Assembly (NCBI GenBank): GCA_020086605.1
Contig: JACBWW010000004.1
Coordinates: 33,916,047-33,980,046 of the forward strand
Reading direction: 5' to 3'
DNA from: Lanius collurio
Lineage: Eukaryota > Chordata > Aves > Passeriformes > Laniidae
DNA: 64,000 nt
The translations under genes were made by a program, and so were the position numbers. Shown here in pieces: positions 46,901 through 57,230 of the stretch. Each line of letters begins with the position of its first letter. Positions within the stretch are counted from its first letter, which is position 1. The notes beneath the pieces are model-generated. The model made no database searches, was not told the origin of the DNA, and saw only the letters and a program-made list of their open reading frames with translations.

Positions 46901-48996
46901 GGACTCAGCACAAAGGTGTGCTAGGGACTGCTGGGCATCAGCTGCTCCTCCTGGTCTCACTATTTTTATCCCCTGTTTTCTTTTTTCCTTCTTTTTTGTT
47001 TCTTTTTTTTCTGAGGAGATTTTTGTCATTTTAATTTTAAAAAAACAAAACAACAAAATCCCAACCATGACAAAACCTGACATCAATGGGATGCTCGTGG
47101 GGACAGTTAAAAGAGAAAAACCATGCTCCTTCTGCAAACTCAGAGTAATTGGATCACAGCATTAATTAATCATTTCAGTTCATTTCTCTTCTGTGAAAGA
47201 AAACAGACTGACCCGCTGAGATGGGTGTGCCACTTGTGTGAATAAACAAAACACTTTTACTGGTAGCCCTTCTCCTCTTTCTCCCGCCAGCTTTCCTCTT
47301 CCCACTCATCAGGTCATTCCCAGGGCCGCTGCTGCTCCGTCCGGCAGCCCTGGAAACTTGCTGCCGGTTTGAGCAAGGGCACATTGGCTTGGGTCCCACA
47401 GGGACCAGGGCTGCTGCACAGCACTGCACACCTGCTCCCATCCCCACCTTCCCCACCCAGGGCTCCCAGCACTGGCTGCCATCCGAGCTGGAGGGTGAAC
47501 CGGGGATGGGTCGCTGTTTAGGATCTCCACTGGACGCCCTGCTCTTTGCTGAGATGTCCCATGGGGGCCTAGTCCAGGCTGGTGAGCTGCAGCAGGTGCT
47601 CAGATCACAGGAGTCAGGGCATTAGGAAGCAGGAGGTGATGCCCAGCAGTAATGACAGCAAAAAGCATCTTGCTGTCACCTGAGATTTCAACATGAGCAC
47701 TGTCTCTGGTGATGTTTCACCAAAAGCCTGGGCTGTGGGATCCTGGCACCTAAGTATTTTGGTAGTGCCAGCATCAACAAACCTCCCAACTGCATGGGTA
47801 GCAACCCTTCCAGCCCCTGCGTTCACTTTGCAAGTTGTGGCAGAAGTCAAACCACCCTTGAAGATCACTCAAGTTGTGACAAAGCGGGGAGCCTCCAAAT
47901 GCCCAAGCGAAGCCCAACTGCCGGCAGGGCATAGGGGAACACCAACTACTCTTCAGGTTGGGAAGTATCTCTCTAGCCTTGGGAAGATCAGCTAGAAAAA
48001 TCCCTCCACAGCACAATCAGAGGGGTTGAAAGCAGGTCAGACAGAAGCCAGGGCTGCGTTTATTAAAAAAAAAATGATAAGAACTGTTCCCTAATTTGAA
48101 GCCAGTGTCATTATTTTGGAAAGAAAGAAGGGTGTGGCTGCCCGACTCTTGTCCATGATGGGCCGACAGAAAGCACGGGCCAGCTCTGTCATTAACAGCA
48201 GGAAGGGTGCAACAGGGCCAGAACGGGCTAAAGGGAAGGTGAGACCCACACTGAGGGAGAGATTGGGCAAGATCTGTCTCCCTTGCAATGCCCAACCTGG
48301 CAAAGGGCTCTGTGGAGAAGGGGGAAACTGCCTAGTCACGTCCTTGGAGGTGGCCACAAGCACCAGAGGGGTTTGCCCAGTATGGCGACAAAGTATTCAA
48401 AATACAGCGACCGTGCCCCTGTTGCTCTTGTTGGAATAGCGAAGGAAGCAAAGAAAGCGTGCAAGTAGTTTCTTGTCCAGGAATGTCTCCTTCCCAGAGA
48501 AGGCACCAGGAGAGCAAATAACCCCCCTCCTGGGTTTCCTCCTGGAGGTGCCTGCCCCCGGGGCTGCAGGCTGCTCATATTCCCTACTCAGGGCGCTGAC
48601 AAGGCTGTTTCCTGGGTGACAGGAGGGACCCGAGGTTCCTCGGGCGACAGATCCCAGGAACGGTGTTGGTTTGGATGGGAGCAGGGAAAGGGGATGCCAG
48701 ACATCACCCTGGTGCCCTGGCAGGACTGCATGGCTCCAGACATGCCGGGGCAGCGAACCAGTGAGAGGGTCCCGACCCACGAGGCATCCCGGGCTTCCCG
48801 GGGAGACGCAGGAACGTGGGAAACTTGGCAGAGACACCTCCCCCATTCCTGGGGCGACCGCGTGCCACATCCCGCGGGGGTGCGCAGCCCCCTCCCCATG
48901 CACCCCAAAGCCATGCAGACGCCCCCCCGCCGGACCCTGCGGGGGATGCCCTGCGCCCCCCGCCCCGCACCCACGGCGCCCCGAGCAGCGACTCAC

Positions 48997-49054
48997 CGGG
49001 CAGCCCAGCCCAGGGCGCGCCGCCGCCCGACGCCGAGCGGTTCTCAGCGGCCAT
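48997..49054 (-). other. CHRM4: CHRM4 first exon, 3' part with in-frame ATG
   Basis: The minus-strand ATG at 49054-49052 sits in an optimal Kozak context (ACCATGG). It opens MAAENRSASGGG through GLP and ends in phase 1 at CTGCCCG|GTGAGT. Spliced to the 42-nt exon and then the receptor exon, the frame stays open into M4. The transcription start is upstream and not determined. It could be a conventional 5'UTR exon with an unused ATG. Confidence 0.55.
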
Positions 49055-49228
49055 GGTACCGCGCCGCGCCCGCGGGGGCTCCGGCTGGCATGGCCCGGCC
49101 GGCTCCCGGCTCCGGTCCCGGCTCCCGGTCCCGGCGGCGCCGCGCGCGGCGGCGGGGCGGGGAGAGGGGAGGGCCCGGCGCTGCCGGATCGGCCCTGTCC
49201 TCCTCCCCCCGCCCCCGCCCTCCCCCGC

Positions 49229-49275
49229 TCCCAGATGTGTCGCCCCCAGATGTGTCGCCCCCAGATGTGCGCCCC
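49229..49275. repeat. 15-bp tandem repeat with CAGATG E-boxes (x3)
   Basis: Three units with CCCAGATGTGTCGCC periodicity place CAGATG at 49232, 49247 and 49262, exactly 15 bp apart. Two further CAGATG sites lie at 49376 and 49403 in the same orientation. Confidence 0.9.
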
Positions 49276-49422
49276 CCTCGCCGCCACGAAAACGCACCGG
49301 GGCGGGGGCGGGGAGAGGGGGGGCTCACGACGTCAGGAGCCGCTGCCAATCCCCACGCCGCCGTTCCCCCCGTCCCAGATGTGGCCTCCCGGCCCCACGG
49401 GCCAGATGTGCAGGAGCGCTCC

Positions 49423-49443
49423 TGCAGCACCCCGGACAGCGCT
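49423..49443 (+). promoter_or_regulatory. RE1/NRSE (REST-binding) site
   Basis: The site has the left half TGCAGCACC and the right half CGGACAGCGCT at canonical spacing. I count 18 matches of 21 to the RE1 consensus, with both core half-sites (CAGCACC and GGACAGCGC) perfect. REST bound here would silence CHRM4 outside neurons. RE1 control of the rat M4 gene is established. The site is 369 bp upstream of the first-exon ATG. Confidence 0.8.
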
Positions 49444-52400
49444 CCCGGGACCGCCCGCTCCCCGGTGCCATGCTCCGGCCCCTGCTGCCACCTCCGCACC
49501 CACCGGCGGGGATAAGTCCTCATCCGCTGCAGCCGTCAGAGCCGGGAGCACCGACGTCCCAAGGCGGGGGAGAACGGGGAGCAAAGAGGCGCAGAGAGGG
49601 GCCCCGCACAGCCTGGGCAAAGGGAGGCCTCGACGCTTTCCCCAGTCCCCAGAAAACTCTGCAGGGCTGTCACTAACGCTCGGAACTGGGGTGTTCAAAC
49701 AGAACAAAAACCTCATCAGGCAGCACCACAACCAGCTGACTGGCTGTCCCTCAGGTTTGGCTTTTGGTAATGAGAAAGTGTAAAACGAGAAGAAACAAAG
49801 TGAAAAGGAAAAACAGCTCTCTGTCTTCCCTTTCCTCTACGTCTCTGCCCTTCCCTCCACTTTACACCCAGAGCAACTCCCTCACCCGCCCTGTGCCTCT
49901 CACTTGTGCTGTCTCACAGACACACACGCGTGTCATTTCCCCATCTGCTCGGCTGTCACGCACACGTGCACAGACACGCATAAACAAATAAACGCCCCAC
50001 TTTAACCCTCCTTTGAAGCGATTGCAGTTGCAGATGGGTTCCTACCATTCATTCCTTCACCTCCTCACCCTCTTCTTGTACCTCTCTGGCTCTGGGAGGT
50101 AGCACTTAACAAGTGCTGCCTAAGCCCAGTATTTGAAGCCAATTTCTCATCTAAGGATGTGTCCAGTTCACAGACTGGACTTCTCTCTTCCCTAGATCCT
50201 GCAAACTGGTATCTTCGCCCTGCAAAAGAAGACACATTTCTGAATTCCAGCAGAGAGAATATTGTTAACGAAATTCAGACAATTTTCTCTGATGACACAT
50301 CTCCTGCTCCAGGTTCATCTCTGCACACTGAAAAGGTTAAAGCCTTTTGGCACTTGCATCTGCTGCTGCCTTTGCACACCCAGAGGCCCCTGCCACAGCA
50401 GTGAGGCAGATACACCACCGTTATTCTGGTCACCATAGGCCACGTTCCTTAGTGAGTTTAGTCAACTTCTATTTGTTTTCCTTCCTACCTTCTTTGAGAA
50501 GCAAGAAGACAAAGCTTTCCAAGTGTTGGCTGGTGTGGAGCCACGTGATTGCAGTGAGTGCAATGAGGCTTTGCTGGCTCTTTTCAGCTTAACATCTGCC
50601 CACACTATTTTTGCAGTCACTGACCAAAACCTATCAAAGACTCCAGCCAGTTAATTGGAGTCTCTTGCCTTGTCCCAAAGCCCTGACCTCAAATAAATAC
50701 CACCCTCTCTTCCTCCTTTCCCCCTAAAAAAATTAATGTGAATAAACCTTTGTCACACTCTGTGAGAACTCATTAGACTGAGGAATCTGCTTCAAAGACA
50801 ATCTGATTGTAGTGGAGTTGAGTTATTTGATTGGACTCTTGTTTCAAGCTACAAGTCCCCAAAGACAGACAAAAGACTGTAATGAACAGTGAGATGTCTT
50901 CTTCCAAAGCTGATCAGTCATGGAGATTAAAAAGTGTAACCAAAATTAAATACAAAACTTTTCATCTTCTAACTCTTAGTTTAGATGTATACACTCATTA
51001 GTCAGAAGCAGAATTGCTGAAAGCCTGGACTCACTGTACACATTCCAATTAAAGATAGTACTTGCTTCTTTTGGCTTGACATTTTCACACATTCCCTTCT
51101 CATGGGCTGCCAGCCTCCCTTGCTGCCTCCAAAGTGACATCACCTTCCTGCCTGGGCCATGTCAGCACTGGTCGTGAACAACAGCTGATCCACTCCAGAA
51201 CCAGACCTCAGCTCCAACCCTTCCCCATGCCAAATACATTGTGACAGGCCACAAGGTGGGACAGGATGGACTTGTGGTTTTCCCATGAAAGAAGCCAAGG
51301 GCTGACTTGACTAGATATTCAATGGTCCAAGCAAATTAAGGGCCTTCCTTACTCTCTTTTGGGGTTAAGGCCTCTGACAGCCTGAGACTCCTGCCATCCT
51401 GCTGGACTGGCCCAGCTAACCAGCCAGTAAACCCAGCACCCGTCACCTTGTAAGGATTTGGGATACTCCTGGAGCTGTCCATTTTTCATGTAACTGCACG
51501 TCTTCCATTTTTTTTGCATCACTCTACTCCCAGCCTCTATTTTCTGGATGGCTTTTTTGTCTTTTTTTTTTCTTTTCAGCCATGCTGTGCTGTGCCTGCT
51601 GTCTAATCAGCAATAGCTAGTCTTCCATTATCAGCTGGCAATGTTCCATCATGCTCCTCCATCTCAAAAATTGCCCTTGCACCAAAACACCATAAAAACC
51701 CAGAAACGGACAAAGCCACTCCTCTTACCTCTGCCTCTGAAGTGGGATATGCAGAAACCAGTGGCAAGTGACCACCGTGATGCTCACCTTGGCTTGTGAC
51801 AGCTCCCATCCACAGCCATCCTGAGGCAGAGCGATTACACCCCTGAGCAGGTGCACAGGAGATGAAGAGCAGGAAAGGCAGTTAGGGGTCATTTACTCTG
51901 GAATCCCCTATAAGCCCAGAGACACCCACCCATTATGCCTGACAGATTCCCAGTAACTATACTCAAACAGCAGCAGCCTCAGCAGCAGCCAGCACTGGCT
52001 CCTGGCACACAAACTAATGCCAGGCTGTGTCTGCTGGGGGACTTGGGGAATTCATTACTGGTCCTGCAATCCTACACTCATGGCAGGGAGTCCTCAAGCA
52101 AAGGAGAAGTTTTCACCCATCCCTGCAGCATGTACATGGGGAATGCACCAGTTCAGACACACACCTCTGGCTGGCACTGAGCTGTGCCAGGGACAAATCT
52201 GCTCACCATCAGCTCTGGCCAGGTTTCCCCCTTCCTTCCACATGTCCTCCCCTAGCCTGACAGTCTCTGCCAGCCTCCAGCAAAAACACTCCAGCCCAAG
52301 ACTGTCCTCTCATCATGCTCACAGAGAGATGCACTCCTTGAGAGAGATATGCTTGCATGTTCACTCTCATTTCTTTCTGTCTTCCAAGGCACTCAGGTTT

Positions 52401-54540
52401 TCCTTCTGCCTCACACACCCTTTCATGCTCCACTTCCCTCCCTCTGCCACCAGACCCCTTTGCCCTCAGGTGGATCCAGATTGCCTCCCCAGCACAATTC
52501 AGGCAGCCAGTCCCCCTCTCTCTGACAGACGTACTCCCACAAACTTGCTGAACCCATCTACAAGGCTTTAATATTCATAAAAGTCAACCTTAGTCTAAAG
52601 AAATTGTGGTTGATGACGAAAGTATTTACATTGCAAATCACTTTTAATAGCCCTCTGGTAGTCAGCCTGGTGATAAATGCTAATCCATCTATCAGCTCAA
52701 AAACAAAATAAACCCAGCTCAGAAGTGGAGAGTCAGAGAGAGAAAAAGCAGCTGGTGACAGCGAGAAAGGCTCAGGCCTCTGGACCGTCACCGCCATGGG
52801 AGATGGGAGGGAAGGCTTTGCTCAGCAGTCGATGAGAGCAGTAAAGTGTCCCAAAGGGAGAAGAGGCAGCTGCTCTACCTGCTCTTGGCCAAGCAAGGAG
52901 ATACTCTTCACTCACTGGTGTGGATCTGGCATTGCCTGGCAGGACAGAGCTGTCTAAATGCCAGGGCAGTAACTCAAAATCCCTGCCCATGCCCAGGGCT
53001 GCAGACAACAGGACAGTGCCACCTGTGGGCAGTATCAATACAATCCCCAGAGGAACAGCCCTTTCCCCTGATTCCAGGTGTCCCCAGGGCACATCAGGAA
53101 CAAATGGCCTCAGACACGAGTTCTGCAGGACAGTCACTCATGGGTGCAAGGTGAGCACTATGCTGAGACAAACCACGCTGAAGGGAGCAGGGCAGGAGGA
53201 CTTGCAGGGTCATGGAGAAGAAAGGCAGCTGCAGGCTTCCTGAGAGAAGGTGACTGAAAGCACTCAGCCATGCTCTGCTGCCTCAGCCAGGCCCCCAGTA
53301 GTCATCCAAAGCCACATCTTCTCATGCCTCATAGCATGCCTTAACTGGAGACAGAGGGAAAAAAATACTGATGCCGAAGCTGCATTAAGCACATCACTTA
53401 GTGCTCAGCTGTTTCTCAGCCTCCCGGGCTGCTTGCAGAGACAGGGTAATGAAAGATTCTTTCATTATTTGGAAAATGTCATTTTTAGCACCAGTGAAGA
53501 ATGCCAGAGCCACAGCCCCAGGGAGTGAGTGACTATGTTTAGCCATGGAGCAGGTGTGGCCCCAGTGGCTGGGGTGATGGTGGCACCAGAAGCCCCCACT
53601 TGCCCTGGGCTCTGTGGTAGGGCACAGCCATGAAAGCAATGCATAGACACTCTGGCCCATGCAGGGAAGCCAGGTGAGCATGAAAAAGAACGGTGACTAA
53701 TACAGAAAGCCATCCTCCCATGCCTGGCTGGTGCACAGCTGTGCAATTCACACCAGTCCGTGGGCCCACGAGCATCCTTGAAATGCACCAGACACCTGTG
53801 CTCTCAGCCTGGCCACAAATATCGGTGCCTCAAATCAAGCGAGGGGCTGTGCCAGGTGAAACAGAATTCTGGCACCTGATGCTACCCTTGGGAAGCCTGT
53901 TGGGCACTGCCAGTTGCTTGAGTTCATCAAAAGGCAGGAGGGCATCTGCAGCCTGTGCCTGATGTGGCACCTCTGGATAGAGTTGAACACAACGGCCTGC
54001 ACCTAGCCTGGTGCAATCTCTCCAGTCAATAATCATCTGCATTTGTCTTTTAAAAGATTGCTGCTGCTATTTTAAGGTTGTGCTCAGTTTTGTCACATTT
54101 GCCATATAAGCACAACTTCAAATACTTCAATGTAATTGTTTTGTTGCTGTCCCCACTCTTGCAACTCTTACTTGCTTTCTGGATAATGGAAGGGGGAAAG
54201 TGCTTCTGAATCACTACTTTTATACCTATTATCCAAAAAAAAAAAAAAAGAGAAAAAGAAAAGGAAAATAAAATTAGGAAAAACAATTAGGAATGTAAGC
54301 TTGTGCTGCTCTCCTGCCATTTCTGACATGACACAAAAGACAGCACATTTTCCCTGTGACTGCTGTGCCCATGGGCTGGGTCTGGCCTATGGAGCCAGGC
54401 AGCATGTGGGAATCCTGTGCCTGCCTGCAGTTGCCATGAGCTCCCCAGGGCCCTCTCCCAGGCACTGTCCCACACATCAGGGAAAAAGAAAACAGGGGTT
54501 CAAGCCCCTTTAATAGATTAGTCTAATTAGTTAATTTACC

Positions 54541-54580
54541 AATTCACTACTTCACTAATTCATTAATTCACTAACCCACT
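54541..54580. repeat. Octamer minisatellite, five units
   Basis: Five consecutive 8-bp units, AATTCACT, ACTTCACT, AATTCATT, AATTCACT and AACCCACT, in an AT-rich flank. Octamer tails are typical of CR1 elements, but the motif differs from ATTCTRTG and no LINE body is adjacent. Confidence 0.75.
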
Positions 54581-55550
54581 TTGCTTACCTGCGCAGCAGT
54601 TCCCTTGCCAGCAGTGAGAGCCCAGGTTTCCTCCCTGGCATGGCACGGGGTGCCCAGCAGTCCTGTGGCCAGCGCCAGAGCCTGCCGCTGCTGCCTGCCC
54701 TCCTGACACCTTCCAGCTCAGGAGATTGCTGCAAACCATTTCTGCTGGGTTCTGCAGGACGTGCCAGCATCTGTTGCAGAGCTGCAGGAGAGGATGCCCA
54801 CAGGAAACACTGGTCCCTGGACTACAGGGGTTGGAGCCTCTAAACAGGGCAAACCTCCATGGGGCTGTGACCACCTTTGGCACATGTAGCCACTCCTAGA
54901 GGAGAAACTCACCCAGATGAGGAGACAAGCCCGGGTCCCACACAGGTGCTGAACCACTCAACCCAGCCTCCCAATGGCTTGCATCCTCCCTGCACTGGGG
55001 CACTGAGGCAAACCCAAGCCTCACCGGGGGCTTCCTTGCAGCCCCCCCCAGGCTTGTCCACTGCAGGGGCAGAGAGCCAGCAGCCCTGCAGTGCAATCAC
55101 CCTGCCATCAGATTTACTGCACCCAGTGGCTTGGCAGAGCCTGCCTTCTAAAACACACACAAGATAATAAATATCTGCTTCAAATGCTCTCCCTGATTTA
55201 AATGCATCTTTCAAAAAAGAGCATTTCTCTCGGTTTGAGTTAATCGCTGGCACTGCTGGGGGTACAAGGAGCTCTGTGTGTGTGCATCTCACTTCAGGCA
55301 GCTCAGCTCTGATCCCCACAAGGACAGAATTTGTGCTCACCACAGGCACGTCTCCCTCACACAGAGGCCCCAACAATGTTAATGCTACCTACAGTGTTCT
55401 TCACAGGGAAGGAAACCAAGAGGAAGACAGCGAGTGTGCAAAATCCACAGCAGGTAAAAATAGTCAGCAGTTCTTGTGTCAAGAAAGTGTTTAATACAGC
55501 CAGAGTGAAGCAGATCCTTGCTTTTCCAAGAAAGATGCTGCCCCTGCCCT

Positions 55551-55758
55551 GCATCTTGCTGTGTCTGGCAAAGACTTGGCTCTGGTGCAGGGGAAGGTAG
55601 AAGGCCATGGGTCACTTGTCTTCATCCCATGGGCATTGAGTGTATTGGTGGGCAGCATCTTCCTGTGCCTGGCAAGGACTTGGCCCTGGTGCAGGAGAAG
55701 GTACAATGCCACGGGTTACTTGTCTTCATCCCGTGGGCATTGAGTGTATTGGTGGGCA
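55551..55758. repeat. 104-bp tandem duplication (two copies)
   Basis: Copies at 55551-55654 and 55655-55758 start GCATCTT and end TTGGTGGGCA. I count about ten substitutions and no indel. The period is not a multiple of three, so it is not a coding repeat. Confidence 0.92.
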
Positions 55759-57214
55759 GCCTTCCAGCACTGACACGTCCCACATATGAGGCTGTCCCTC
55801 CTCTCACCCCTTCTTCCCAGCCTCTGCCCACTGAATTTTACCCCAGGCAGAAGAGCCCACCGCGTGTCAGCCATGGGTAACAAACTGCCCCACACTGCAG
55901 GGATGAAGGCAGCCTGCTGCCATTCACCCCACAGGTCTGTACCCCCAAACCCAGCCCCAGCATTCACCAAGGAGACTTCACCACCCCAAGCCAAGCCAAA
56001 AACATAGCTAAAGTCTTTTGTTATGGCAAGAAGCCATGTCTCAAGGCAGAACCAGGGACGGAGGAGGCTCGAGGCTGCAGGATGCAAGAGCTCTGTTCTC
56101 TGATGGCCAGGCTAATAACCCTGTATTAAATTACAAGCCTGGGTTCAGTTGTGGTTGTTTTGTTTTTGTTGGGTTTTTTGTAAGCTGTCTGTTTAGATTT
56201 AGCAGCGTAATTCCTGATACTGCCTTGTCGGACATCATTATGATAATCTCACTACTGTGTCTGCCAGGGAATTGGGAGGCGAGCAGGAGGCGGCTGCAGC
56301 GCAGGGGAGTGGTGGGGCCTGGGCTGCCTGCAACGCACAGCCCCAGGACCACTCACCCCACAGCTGGGGACCCTGGGGAAGGTGGAGGCACTAGCCCCCT
56401 CAACAGGACTCAAAAAGAGCCAGCTCGCACTGAGGGACAAGGGATCCAGTCTCCGACCAGGCAGGTCGCCATCCCTCCAACATGCTCAGTGAGAGGAGAA
56501 GACACCTCAGGAAAGGGGAGAGGGCACACAGAAAAACCTGGAGGATGTGGGCAAGTTGGAAATGAGCAGCCTCTGTTTTGGCACTGATCCCTTCCCTTAA
56601 TTTGGAGTAATTACATCATTAATTTAAATAAGATTTTTCAGGGTGGAGAGCACAAGAGGAAGAGGGCAGGTGGCTTCTAGCCCAGCTCTGCCCCTCCATC
56701 CTTCCATGCTGCAGCCCTTCTCTGTTCCATGGGTGCTCCCTTGCACACGCACACATACACACACAGCCACACAGAGCCTTCCTGTCTTCCCCGTGGCCAG
56801 GCCTGCTGTGCTCCACCTTGGCATAGATCCCCTGCCAGCCCTTCAGCCATAGATTTAGCTGGCAAGCCCAGCCAGGGGGGCAGCAAAGTGCTTCTTCCTG
56901 GGGGCCTGGCACTGAGACCCTCTCTTGAGGCAGGGGTGTGCTCCAATGCAGCACTGCAACTTCTCAGCAGTTGGAGTAGGGCTGGCAGCTTCTCTTCCCC
57001 ACAGATAGAGCAGTCTGGGATGAAGAGCTGTCTGGGGCGGGGATCTTGGAGCTTTGGGATTCTTTGGGCATTACATAGAGCAAAAGTGCCCCTGGGAACC
57101 CATTAACCCACATGAAGCATCCCCCTCTCCACCAAGCAGGGGCTGGGGCAGCTCAGGTGGAAGGGCAGGTAATTACATCAGCAAAATAAATAAAAATCCC
57201 AGCCCGGCCTGGTG

Positions 57215-57230
57215 TTTTCATTAATGAAAA
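57215..57230. promoter_or_regulatory. 16-bp perfect palindrome with ATTAAT core
   Basis: TTTTCATTAATGAAAA is its own reverse complement and contains overlapping TAAT homeodomain cores. It sits in a locally AT-rich block (57170-57260) within GC-rich flanks, resembling an enhancer core. Function is unproven. Confidence 0.35.

Larger units (their letters stand above)
36259..48996 (-). other. CHRM4: CHRM4 intron 1 (12.7 kb)
   Basis: This is inferred from the CpG-island donor at 48996-48991 and the acceptor at 36259-36260. It contains a dispersed 140-bp duplication (42822-42958 and 43809-43946), an AT-rich block at 41800-41960 with TAAT-type sites, and AT-rich stretches at 37200-37950 and 46980-47070. 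No exon, RNA gene or full mobile element is recognised. Scattered ORFs up to 189 codons have no recognisable product. Confidence 0.55.
48890..49580 (-). promoter_or_regulatory. CHRM4: CpG island, probable CHRM4 promoter
   Basis: Sequence is strongly CpG-rich and contains GC boxes, a CCAAT at 49346-49350, a CRE-like CGACGTCA at 49328-49335, an RE1/NRSE and five CAGATG E-boxes. On the minus strand it contains a strong first-exon donor at 48997. Assignment to CHRM4 rests on orientation, the matching downstream leader exon and the RE1, which is known to control mammalian M4. Another minus-strand gene cannot be excluded. Confidence 0.65.

Noticed and set aside
48616..49783. Several 280-370 codon overlapping frames in the CpG island
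   Set aside because: High GC content suppresses stop codons. All frames are open together, with Pro/Ala/Arg-rich low-complexity products and no domains.
56744..56777. CA-rich run as a microsatellite
   Set aside because: It is interrupted and short, and worth only a passing note.
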